A stretch of 64,000 bases of DNA from Hyperoodon ampullatus (lineage: Eukaryota > Chordata > Mammalia > Artiodactyla > Ziphiidae): NCBI GenBank assembly GCA_949752795.1, contig CATKHW010000008.1:2542001-2606000 (forward strand), written 5' to 3'. A model generated the notes under the pieces. The model had not been told where the DNA came from, ran no database searches, and saw only the letters and a program-made list of their open reading frames with translations. A program made the translations under genes and the position numbers. Positions 25,702 to 39,281 of this stretch are shown here, one piece after another (position 1 is the first letter of the stretch; every line of letters begins with the position of its first letter).

Positions 25702-26303
25702 AATGACACCTGTCATCACAGTGCTCCGTGACTCCAGTCATTACAATGATACATGACCATTCTTATGACAATGGTCCATGCCCTCGTCACACAAGGCTCT
25801 GTGATCTTTGTCACCACAATGCTCCATGAAATTTTCAACACAATGCTCTGTGCCCCTTGTCATCACAATACTCCATGCCTTTGTCAGCACAATGCTCCAT
25901 GACACTTGTCATCAAAATGCTCCATGCGCTTGTCAGCACAATGCTCCATGACACATGTCATCACAATGTTCCATGCTCTTTTCATCACAATGCTCCACAT
26001 CCTTTTCATCGCTATGCTCCATAAAACTTGTCATCACAATGAAATCAAAATGCTCCATGTCCTCTGTTATCACAATGCTCCAAACCCTTCTGATCACAAT
26101 GTTCCATAACACTTGTCATCACATGCCCCATGACGCTCGTCATCACAATCATGCAAGGTCTTCTCATCACAATGCTCCATGACCTTTGTCACCACAATGC
26201 TCAATACACTTGGCATCACAATGCTCGCTGACACTTGTCATCAGTATGCTGCTTGAACACTGTCATGACAAGGCTCCATGCCTTTTTCATCAAAATGATC
26301 CAT

Positions 26304-29300
26304 TCCCTTTTCATCACAATGCTCCAAGACCCCTGTTATCACAATGCTCCGTGACTCCAGTCATCACAATGCTTCATGACATGTGGCATCACAATGGTCC
26401 ATGACCTCGTCACACAAAGCTCTGTGACCTTTGTCAACACAATGCTCCATGAAATTTTTATCACAATGCTCTGTGACCCTTGTCATCACAAAGCTCCATG
26501 CCTTTGTCAGCAAAATGCTCCAAGACCCTTGTCATGACAATGATCGATGCGCGTGTCAGCACAATGCTCCATAACCCATGTCATCACAATGCACCATGCA
26601 CTTGTCATCACAATGCTGCACATCCTGGTCATCAAAATGCTCCATAGACCTTGTCATCACAATGCTCCATGCACTTCTCCTCAGAATGCTTTGTCACCAC
26701 TTATATCACAATGTTCCATCACTAGTCATCAAAATACTCCCTCACCCCTGTCATCACAATATTCCATGACCCTTGTAATCACAATTCTCCATGCCCTTGT
26801 CATCACAAAGCTCCATGGCGCATGTCATCAGAATGCTCCATGGCCTTCTCATCACAGTGCTCCATGCCCTTGTCATCACAATGCTCCAACACCCCTGTAA
26901 TCACAATGCTCCATGCCTTTTTTCATCTCAATGCTCCATGAACCCTGTCATCACAATGCACCGTGCCCATCACCATAATATTTTATGCTATTGTCATCAC
27001 AATGAAATCAAAATGCTCAATGACCTCTGTCATCACAATGCACCAAACCCTTCTGATCACAATGTTCCATAACACTTGTCATCACAATGCCACATGACAC
27101 TGGTCATCACAATTATCCATGGTCTTCTCATCACAATGCTCCATGATCTTTGTAATCACAATGTTCAATACACTTATCATCACAATGCTCCCTGGCAGTT
27201 GTCATCAGTATGCTCCTTGTACCCTGTCATGACAAGGCTCCATGCATTTTTCATCACAATGATCCATTCTCTTTTCATCACAATGCTCCAAGACCCCTGT
27301 AATCACAATGCTCCATGTCCTTGTCATCACAAAGCTCCATGACTCATGTCATCAGAATGCTCCATTGCCTTCTCATCACAATGCTCCATGCCCTTGTAAT
27401 CACATTGCTTCAAAAGCCCTGTAATCTCAATGCTCCATGCACCTTTTCATCAGAATGCTCCATGCCCTTGTCATCACAATGCTCCATGACCTTTGTCATC
27501 ACAATGCTCCATGACCCCTGACATCACAATAATCCATGAAACTTGTCAGACCAATGTTCCATGCCCCTGTCATCACAATGCTCCATGCCGTTGTCATCAC
27601 AATGCTCCATGACCACTGACATCACAATAATCCATGAAACATGTCAGACCAATGTTCCATGCCCCTGTCATCACAATGCTCCATGCCCTTGTCATCAAAA
27701 TGCTCCATGACCCCTCTCATCACAATGCTCCGTGACTCCAGTCATCACAATGCTTCATGACCTTTGTCCTCACAATGGTCCACGCCCTCGTCACACAAGG
27801 CTCTGTGACCTTTGTCACCACAATGCTCCATGCCCTTGTCATCTCAATGCTCCATGCCCACTGTCATCACAATAATCCATGAAACATATCAGACCAATGT
27901 TCCATGCCCTTGTCATCACATTGCTCCATGCCCTTGTCGTCACAATGCTCCATGACCCCTGTCATCACAATGCTCCATGACTCCAGTCATCACAAAGATT
28001 CATGACCTTTGTCCTCACAATGGTCCATGCCCTCTTCACACAAGGCTCTGTGATATTTGTCACCACAATGCTCCATGAAATTTTTATCACAATTCTCTGT
28101 GACCCTTGTCATCACAATGCTCCATGCCTTTGTCAACACAATGCTCCATGACACTTGTCATCAAAGTGCTCCATGCGCTTCTCAGCACAATGCTCCATGA
28201 CACATGTCATCACAATGTGACATGCTCTTTTCATCACAATGCTCCACATCTTTTCATCGCTATGCTCCATAAAACTTGTCATCACAATGCTCCATGCACT
28301 TCTCATCAAAATGCTCTCTCACCACATATATCACAATGTTCCATCACTAGTCATCACAATACTCGCTAACCCCTGTCTTCACAATGTTCCATGACCACTG
28401 TCATCACAGTGCTACATACCCTTATCACCACAATGCTCCATGACCCCTGACATCACAATGTTCCATAACCCCAGGCACAAAATTCTCCATGACCCATTTC
28501 ATCACAATGCTTCATGACCCCTGACATCACCATGTTCCATAACCCATGTCATCAAAATATTCCATGACCTTTTTATTCAAATTGCTCCATGACCCTGTCA
28601 GCACAATGCTCCCTGCCCTTCTCATCACAATGCACCACACCCTTGTCATCAAAATGCCCCATGACAATTGTCATCACAAAGCTCCATGACCCTTGGCATC
28701 ACAATGTTCCATATGCTTGTCATCACAAAGCTCCATGACGCATGTCATCAGAATGCTCCATTGCCTTCTCATCACAATGATCCATGCCCTTGTAATCACA
28801 TTGCTTCAAAACCCCTGTAATCTCAATGCTCCATGCACGTTTTCATTAGAATGCTCCATGCCCTTGTCATCACAATGCTCTATGCCCTTGTCATCACATT
28901 GCTTCAAAACCCCTGTAAGCTCAATGCTCCATGCACATTTTCATCACAATGCTCCATGACCCTTGTCATCAAAATGTTCCAATCCCTTGTCATAAAAATG
29001 CTCCATTACATTTGTCATCACAATCCTCCATGACACTTGATATCACAATGCTCCATGCCATTGTCATCACAATGGACAATGACATATGTCATCACAATGC
29101 TCCCTGACACCTGTCTTCACAATACTCCATGACATTGTCATCACAATGTTCCATGCCCTTGTCATCACAATGATCCAAGACCCCTGTAATCACAATGCTC
29201 CATGCCCATTTTCATCTCAATGCTCCATGAACACTGTCATCACAATGCACCGTGCCCATCACCATAATATTTCATGCTATTGTCATCACAATGAAATCAA

Positions 29301-32300
29301 AATGCTCAATGACCTCTGTCATCACAATGCACCAAACTCTTCTGATCACCATGTTCCATAACCCATGTCATCACAATGCACCAGGCACTTGTCATCACAA
29401 TGCTCCACATCCTTGTCATCAAAATGCTCCATAAACCTTGTCATCACAATGCTCCATGCACTTCTCCTCAGAATGCTTTCTCACCACTGATATCACAATG
29501 TTCCATCACTAGTCATCACAATACTCCCTCACCCCTGTCATCACAATATTCCATGACCCCTGTAATCACAATTCTCCATGCCCTTGTCATCACAAAGCTC
29601 CATGACGCATGTCATCAGAATGCTCCATGGCCTTCTCATCACAATGCTCCATGCCCTTGTCATCACAATGCTCCAACAGCCCTGTAATCACAATGCTCCA
29701 TGCCCCTATTCATCAGAATGATCCATGAGACTTGTCATCACAAGGCTCCATGGTCTTCTCACCACACTGCTCCCGGACCTTGTCTTCACAAGGCTCCATT
29801 CCCTTGTCATCAAAATGCTCCTTGACCACTCTCATCACAATACTCCATGAACATTTTCAGGCCAATGCTCCATGACCTTCTCATCACAGTGCTCCATGAC
29901 TCTTCTCATCACAATGCTCCATGACCTTCTCATCTCAATGCTCCATGACCCATCTCATCACAATGCTCCATGACACCTGTCATCACAATGCTCCATGTCC
30001 CATGTCATTACAATTCTCCTCGTCCTTGTCATCACAATGCTTCTTGACAGTTCTCATCACAATGTTACATGATCTTGTCATCACAATTCTCCTTTCACTT
30101 GTCATCGCAATGCTCTATGACCCCTGTCATAGCAAGCTCCATGCGCTTGTTATCACAAAGCTTCACGACGTTGTCATCAAAATTCTCAATGACACTTGTC
30201 ATCGCAATGCTCCATGACCCTTGTCATCACAACGTCCAAAGCCCTTGTCATCAAAATGCTCCATTACCTTTGTCATCACAATACTCCATGACACTTGGTA
30301 TCACAATGCTCCATGCCATTGTCATCACAATGCTCCGTGACTCCAGTCATCACAATGCTTCATGACCTTTGTCACCACAATCCTCCATGCCCTTGTCATC
30401 ACAATGCTCCATGCCCACTGTCATCACAATATTCCATGAAACTTGTCAGACCAATGATACATGCCCTCTTCACACAAGGCTCTGTAATCTTTGTCACCAC
30501 AATGCTCCATGAAATTTTCATCACAATGCTCTTTGTCCCTAGTCATCACGATGCTCCATGCCTTTGTCAGCACAATGCTCCATGACACTTGTCATCAAAA
30601 TGCTCCATGCGCTTGTCAGCACAATGCTCCTTGACCTATGTCATCACAATGTGCCATACGCTTTTCATCACAATGCTCCACATCCTTTTCATCGCTATGC
30701 TCCATAAAACTTGTCATCACAATGATACATGCACTTCTCATCAAAATGCTCTCTCAACACATATAACAAAATGTTCCATCACTAGTCATCACAATACTCC
30801 CTCAGCCCTGTCATCACAATGTTCCATGACCCCTGTCATCACAGTGCTACAGGCCCTTATCATCACAATGCTCCATGAACCCTGACATCACAATGCACCA
30901 TGCCCATCACCATAATATTTCATGCTATTGTCATCACAATGAAATCAAAATGCTCAATGACCTCTGTCATCACAATGCACCAAACCCTTGTGATCACAAT
31001 GTTCCATAACACTTGTCATCACAATGCCCCATGAGCCTGGTCCTCACAATTATCCATGGTCTTCTCATCACAATGCTCCATGACCTTTGTCATCACAATG
31101 CTCAATACACTTATCATCACAATGCTCCCGGACACATATCATCAGTATGCTCCTTGAACAGTGTCATGACAAGGCTCCATGCATTTTTCATCACAATGAT
31201 CCATTCCCTTTTCATCACAATGCTTCAAGACCCCTGTAATCACAATGCTCCATGCACCTTTTCATCAGAATGCTCTATGACCCTTTTCATCAAAATGCTC
31301 CATGACTCCTGACATCACAATATCCCATTACCCCTGTCATCAAAATGTTCCATGACGATTTTCATCAATTTTGCTCCATGACCCTGTCATCACAATGCTC
31401 CCTGCCCTTCTCATCACAGTGTACCACGACCTTGTCATCAAAATGCTCCATGACCTTGGTCATCACAAAGCTCCATGACCCTTTGCATCACAATGCTCCA
31501 TGCCATTTCATCACAATGCTATATGAAACCTCTCTTCACATTGCTCCATGCCCTTGTCAGCACAATGCTCCATGACACTTGTCATCACAATGCTCGATAC
31601 ACTTCTCATCACAATGCTCCATGCCCTTGTCATTACAATCCTCCATGACACATGTATGACAGGTTTCTGTGCCCTAGTCCTCACAATTTTCCATGCCGAA
31701 ACTCATCACAATAATCCATGAAATTTTCAGACCAATGTTCCATGCCCTTGTCATCACAATGGTCCATTACCCCTGTCATAACAATGCTCCAAGACACATG
31801 CCATCACAATGTTCCACGGCCTTGTCATCCAAGGCTCCATGACCCTTGTCATCACAGTGCTCCAAGACCTCTGTAATCACAATGCTCCATGCCCTTGCTG
31901 TCACAATGATTCATGACGCATGTCATCAGAATGCTCCATGGCCTTCTGATCACAATGTTCCTTTCCCTTGTCATCACAGTGCTCCAAGACCGCTGTAATC
32001 ACAATGCTCCATGCCCCTTGTCATTACAGTGCTCCATGACTCTCGTCATCACAATTATCAGTGATCTTCTCATCACAATGCTCCACGGTCTTGCCATCAC
32101 AATGCTCCATGCCCTGGTCATCACAATGCTCCATGTCCCATGTCATCACAATTCTCCACGTCCTTGTCATCACAATGCTCCATGACACTTCTTATCACAA
32201 TGTTACATGATCTTGTCATCACAATTCTCCATGCACTTGTCATCGAAATGCTCTATGACCCCTGCCATCGCAAGCTCCATGCGCCTGTCATCACAATGCT

Positions 32301-35300
32301 TCACGACGTTGTCATCAAAATTCTCAAAGGCCCTTGACATCAAAATGCTCCATGCACTTGTCATCACAATGCTCCATGACGCTTGTCATCACAATGTTCC
32401 AAGCCCTTGTCATCAAAATGCTCCATTGCCTTTGTCATTCACAATCCTCCATGTCACTTGGTATCACAATGCTCCATGCCATTTTCATCACAATGGACAA
32501 CGACATATGTCATCACAATGATCCCTGACACCTCTCTTCACAATACTCCAAGACCTTGTCATCACAATGTTCCATGCCCTGGTCATCACAATGCGCCATG
32601 CCCACTGTCATCACAAGAATCCAAGAAACTTGTCAGACCAATGTTCCATGTCCCTGCCATCGCAATGCTCCATGCCTTTGTCATCACAATGCTCCATGAC
32701 CCCTGTAATCACAATGCTCCTTGACACAAGTCATCACAATGCTTCATGATCATTGTCATCACAATGGTCCATGCCCTCGTCACACAAGGCTCTGTGACCT
32801 TTGTCACCACAATGCTCCATGTCCTTGTCATCACAAATCTCCATGACGCATGTCATCAGAATGCTATTTAGCCTTCTCATCAAAATGCTCCTTGCCCTTG
32901 TCATCACAATTTTTCAAAACCCCTGTGATCACAATGCTCCATGCACCTTTTCATCAGAATGCTCCATGACCCTTTTCATCAAAATGCTCCATGACCCCTG
33001 ACATCACAATGGTCCATAACCCATGTAATCAAAATGTTCCATGCCCTTGTCGTCACAAAGATGCATGACGCATGTCATCAGAATGCTCCATGGCCTTCTC
33101 ATCACAATGCTCCATGCCCTTGTCATCACAATGCTCCAAGACCCCTGTAATCACAATGCTCCATGCCCCAATTCATCAGAATGCTCCATGAGACTTGTCA
33201 TCACAAGGCTCCATGGTCTTCTTATCACACTGCTCCAGGACCTTTTCATCACAATGCTCCATTCCCTTGTCATTACAATGCTCCTTGACAACTGTCATCA
33301 CAATACTCCATGAACATTTTCAGCCGTATGCTCCATGACCTTCTCATCACAATGCTCAATGACCCTTGTCATCACAATGCTCCATGAAGCCTCTCATCAC
33401 AATGCTCCATGACACCTGTCATCACAATGCTCCATGCCCCTTGTCATTACAGTGATCCATGACGCTCTTCATCATAATTATCCATGGTCTTTTCATCACA
33501 ATGCTCCACGGTCTTGCCATCACAATTCTCCATGCCCTGTTCATCAAAATGCTCCCTGTCCCATGTCATTACAATTCTCCACGTCCTTATCGTCACAATG
33601 CTCCGTTACACTTCTCATCACAATGTTACATGATGTTGTCATCACAATTCTCCATGCACTTGTCATCGTAATGCTCTATGACCCCTGTAATAGCAAGCTC
33701 CATGCGCTTGTCATCACAATGCTTCACGACGTTGTCATCAAAATTCTCAATGGCCCTTGTCATCACAATGCTCCATGCCCTTGTCATCACAACGCTCCAT
33801 GACCCTTGTCATCACAATGTTCCAAGCCCTTGTCATCAAAATGCTCCATTACCTTTGTCATCACAATCCCCCATGACACTTTGTATCACAATGCTACATG
33901 CCATTGTCATCACAATGGACCATGACATATGTCATCACAATGCTCCCTGACACCATTCTTCACAATACTCCATGACCTTGTCATCACAATGTTCCTTGCC
34001 CTTGTCATCACAATGCTCCATAACCCCTGTCATCACAATGCTCCGTGACTCCAGTCATCACATTGCTTCATGACGTTTGTCATCACAATGGTCCATGCCT
34101 TCGTCACACAAGGCTCTGTGACCTTTGTCACCACAATGCTCCATACCATTGTCATCACAATTTTCCATGCCAACTGTCATCACAATAATCCATGAAACTT
34201 GTCAGACCAATGATCCATGCTGTCTTCACACAAGGCACTGCGATCTTTTTCACCACAATGCTCCATGAATTTTTCATCACAATGCTCTGTGTCCCTTGTC
34301 ATCACAATGCTCTATGCCTTTGTCAGCACAATGCTCCATGCCACATTTCATCAAAATGCTCCATGCGCTTGTCAGCACAATGTTCCATGACCCATGTCAT
34401 CACATTGCGCCATGCACTTTTGATCACAATGCTCCACATACTTTTCATCGCTATGCTCCATAAAACTTGTCATCACAATGCTCCATGCACTTCTCATCAA
34501 AATGCTCTCTCACCACATATATCACAATGTTCCATCACTAGTCATCACAATACTCGCTCACACCTGTCATCACAATGTTCCATGACCACCGTCATCACAG
34601 TGCTACATGCCCTTATCATCACAATGCTCCATGACCACTGACATCACAATGTTCCATAACCCCTGTCACAAAATGTTCCATGACCCATTTCATCACAATG
34701 CTTCAGGACCCCAGAGATCACAATGTTCCATAACCCCTATGATCAAAATATTCCTTGACTCTTTTCAACAGATTGCTCCATGATGCTGTCATCACAATGT
34801 GCCCTGCCCTTCTCAACACAGTGCACCATGCCCTTGTCATCAAAATGCCCCATGACCTTTATCATCACAAAGCTCCATTACCTCTGTCATAACAGTGATC
34901 CATGACCCCTGCCATCACAAGTTTCCACGGCCTTGTCATCACAAGCCTCCATGACCCTTGTCATCACAATGCTCCAAGACCCCTCTAATCACAATGCTCC
35001 ATGCCCTTGTCATCACAAAGCTCCATGACGCATGTCATCTGAATGCTCCATGGCCTTGTCATCACAATGCCCCATGCCCTTGTCATCACAATGCTCCAAC
35101 ACCCCTGTAATCACAATGCTCCATGCCCCTTTTCATCTCAATGATCCATGAACACTGTCGTCACAATGCACCGTGCCCATCGCCATAATATTTCATGCTA
35201 TTGTCATCACAATGAAATCAAAATGCTCAATGACCTCTGTCATCTCAATGCACCAAACCCTTGTGATCACAATGTTCCATAACACTTGTCATCACAATGC

Positions 35301-38300
35301 CCCATGACGCTGGTCATCACAATTATCCATGGACTTCTCATCACAATGCTCCATGATCTTTGTCATCACAATGCTCAATACACTTATCATCACAATGCTC
35401 CCTGACAGTGGTCATCAGTATGCTCCTTGAACCCTGTCATGACAAGGCTCCATGCATTTTTCATCACAATGATCCATTCCCTTTTCATCAAAATGCTCCA
35501 TTAACCCTGACATCACAATGTTCCATAACCCCTGTAATCAAAATGTTCCATGACACTTTTCATCAATTTGCTCCATGACCCTGTCATCACAATGCTCCCT
35601 GCCCTTCTCATCACAATGCACCCCGACCTTTTCATCAAAATGCTCCATGACTTTTGTCATCACAAATCTCCATGATTCTTGGCGTCACAATGCTCCATGC
35701 CATTTCATCACAATGCTACATGAAACTTCTCATCACATTGCTCCATGCCCTTGTCAGCACAATGCTCCATGACGCTTGTCATCACAATGCTCTATACACT
35801 TCTCATCACAATACTCCATGCCCTTGTAATTACAATCCTCCATGACACATGTATCACAGTGTTCCATGCCCTAGTCATCACAATGCTCCATGCAGAACCT
35901 CATCACAATAATCCATGAAATTTTCAGACCAATGTTCCATGCCCCTCTCATCACAATGCTCCATGACCCCTGTCATAACAATGATCCAAGACACATGCCA
36001 TCACAATGTTCCACGGCCTTGTCATCCAATGCTCCATGACCCTTGTCATCACAGTGCTCCAAGACCTCTGTAATCACAATGCTCCATGCCCTTGTCGTCA
36101 CAATGATTCATGACGCATGTCATCAGAATGCTCCGTGGCCTTCTGATCACAATGCTCCATTCCCTTGTCATCACAGTGATCCAAGACCCCTGTAATCACA
36201 ATGCTCCATGCCCCTTGTCATTACAGTGCTCCATGACGCTCATCATCACAATTATCCGTGATCTTCTCATCACAATGCTCCACGGTCTTGCCATCACAAT
36301 GCTCCATGCCCTGGTCATCACAATGCTCCATGTCCCATGTCATCACAATTCTCCACGTCCTTGTCATCACAATGCTTCATGACACTTCTTATCACAATGT
36401 TACATGATCTTGTCATCACAAATCTCCATGCACTTGTCATCGCAATGCTCTATGACCCCTGTCATAACAAGCTCCATGTGCTTGTCATCACAATGCTTCA
36501 CGACGTTGTCATCAAAATTCTCAATGGCCCTTGTCATGACAATGCTCCATGCCCTTGTCATCACAATGCTCCATGACCCTTGTCATCACAATGTCCCATG
36601 AACTTGTCATCAAAATGCTCCATTACCTTTGTTATCACAATCCTCCAGGACACTTGGTTTCAGAATGCTCCATGCCATTGTCATCACAATGGAAAATGAC
36701 ATATGTCATCACAATGCTCCCTGACACCTCTCTTCACAATACTCCATGACCTTGTCATCACAATGTTCCATGCCCTTGTCATCACAGTGCGCCATGCCCA
36801 CTGTCATCACAAGAATCCATGAAAGTTGTCCGACCAATGTTCCATGCCACTTTCATCCAATGCTCAATTCCCTTGTCATCACAATGCTCCATGACCCCAG
36901 TCATCACAATGCTTCATGACCTTTGTCATCACAATGGTCCATGTCCTCGTCACACAGGGCTCTGTGACCTTTGTCTCCACAATGCTCCATGTCCTTGTCA
37001 TCACAAAGCTCCATGATGCATGTCATCAGAATGCTCCATTGCCTTCTCATCAAAATGCTCCTTGCCCTTGTCATCACAATTTTTCAAAACCTCTGTAATC
37101 ACAATGCTCCATGCACCTTTTCATCAGAATGCTCCATGACCCTTTTCATCAAAATGCTCCTTGACCCCTGATATCACAATGTTCTATAACCCCTGTCATA
37201 AAAATGTTCCATGACACTTTTCATCAATTTGTTCCATGACCCTGTCATCACAATGCTCCCTGCCTTTCTCATCAAAATGCACCACGACCTTGTCATCAAA
37301 ATGTTCCATGACCTTTGTCATCACAAAGCTACATGACCCTTGGCATCACAATGCTCCATGCCATTGCCATCACAATGGACAATGACATATGTCATCACAA
37401 TGCTCCCTGACACTTGTCTTCACAATACTCCATGACCCTTGTCATCGCAATATTCCATGCCCTTGTCACCACAATGCGCCATGCCCACTCTCATCACAAT
37501 AATCCATAATCTTATCAGAGCAATGCTCCATGACCCCTGTCATCACAATGCTCCGTGACTCCAGTCATCACAATGTTTCATGACCTTTGTCATCACAGTG
37601 GTCCATATCCTCTTCAAACAAGGCTCTGTGATCTTTTACACCACAATGCTCCATGAATATTTCATCACACTGCTCTGCGTCGCTTGTCATGAAAATGCTC
37701 CATGCCTTTGTCACCACAATGCTCCATGCCCTTGTCATCACAATGCTCCATGCCCACTGACAACACAATAATCCATGAAACTTGTGAGACCAATGTTCCA
37801 TGCCCCTGTCATCACATTGCTCCATGCCCTTGTCATCACAATGCTCCATTAACCCTTTCTTCACAATGCTCCATGCCCTTGTCATCACAATGCTCCATGA
37901 CCCCTTTCATCACAATGCTCCGTGACTCCAGTCATCACAATGCTTCATGAACTTTTTGCTCACAATGGTCCATGCACTCGTCACACAAGGCTCTCTGACC
38001 TTTGTCACCACAATGCTCCATGCCCTTGTCATCTCAATGCTCCATGCCCACTGTCATCACAATAATCCATGAAACTTGTCAGACAAAATGTTACATGCCC
38101 CTGTCATCACATTGCTCCATGCCCTTGTCATCACAATGCTCCATGACCCCTGTCATCACAATGCACCGTGACTCCAGTCATCACAAAGATTCATGACCTT
38201 TGTCCTCACAGTGGTCCATGCCCGCGTCACACAAGGCTCTGTGATCATTGTCACCACAATGCTCCATGAAATTTTCATCCCAATGCTCTGTGTCCCTTGT

Positions 38301-39281
38301 CATCACAATGCTCCATGCCTTTGTCAGCACAATGCTCCATGACACTTGTCATCAAAATGCTCCATGCGCTTGTCAGCACAATGCTCCATGACACATGTCA
38401 TCACAATGTGCCATGCTCTTTTCATCACAATGCTCCACATCCTTTTCATCGCTATGCTCCATAAAACTTGTCATCACAATGCTCCATGCACTTCTCATCA
38501 AAATGCTCTCTCACCACATATATCACAATGTTCCATCACTAGTCATCACGATACTCGCTCAACCCTGTCATCACAATGTTCCATGACCACTGTCATCACA
38601 GTGCTACATGCCCTTATCATCACAATGCTCCATGACCCCTGACATCACAATGTTCCATAACCCCTGTCACAAAATGTTCCATGGCCCATTTCATCACAAT
38701 GCTTCATGACCCATGACATCACAATATTCCATAACCCCTGTCATCAAAATATTCCATGACCCTTTTATTCAAATTGCTCCATGACCCTGTCATCACCATG
38801 CTCCCTGACCTTCTCATCACAATGCACCACGCCCTTGTCATCAAAATGCCCCATGACATTTGTCATCACAAGGCTCCATGACCCTTGTCATCACAATGCT
38901 CCAAGACCTCTGTAATCACAATTCACCATGCCACTTTTCATCTCAATGCTCCATGAACACTGTCATCAAAATGCACCATGCCCATCATCATAATGATTCA
39001 TGCTATTGTCATCACAATGAAATCAAAATGCTCCATGTCCTCTGTCATCATAACGCTCCAAACCCTTCTGATCACAATGTTCCATAACACTTGTCATCAC
39101 ATGCCCCATGACGCTCGTCATCACAATGATGCAAGGTCTTCTCATCACAATGCTCCATGACCTTTGTCACCACAATGCTCATTACACTTGGCATCACAAC
39201 GCTCGCTGACACTTGTCATCAGTATGCTCCTTGTACACTGTCATGACAAGGCTCCATGACTCTTTCATCACAATGATCCAT
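26304..39281. repeat. higher-order unit A of a recent 12,978-bp tandem duplication
   Basis: Every position compared matches the position 12,978 bp downstream with no insertion or deletion across the unit. I counted about 35 single-base differences (about 0.3%), for example at 26535, 26894, 27089, 28694, about 30090 (three adjacent changes), 33717, 34607 and 38682. Left of about 26300 the same comparison drops to about 95% identity within a few bases, which marks the edge. Inside the unit the marker AATGAAATCAAAATGCTC recurs at 27001, 29290, 30938, 35211 and 39016, pointing to older sub-repeats of about 4 kb. Confidence 0.92.
31381..33001. repeat. ~1.6 kb sub-cassette within unit A, duplicated at 35578-37171
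   Basis: Offset is 4,197 bp at 31381-32185 and 4,170 bp near 32801-33001, so one monomer-sized deletion lies between them. Identity is about 93-95%. The same pair is present in unit B. This is an older layer than the 12,978-bp event. Confidence 0.8.

Larger units (their letters stand above)
14450..26303. repeat. proximal, older part of the 25-bp array
   Basis: Monomers here are more diverged and cassette duplications are partial and older. No block here is near-identical to another. Recognised internal pairs are listed separately: 660 bp, 5,816 bp and 3,258 bp spacing. Confidence 0.8.
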
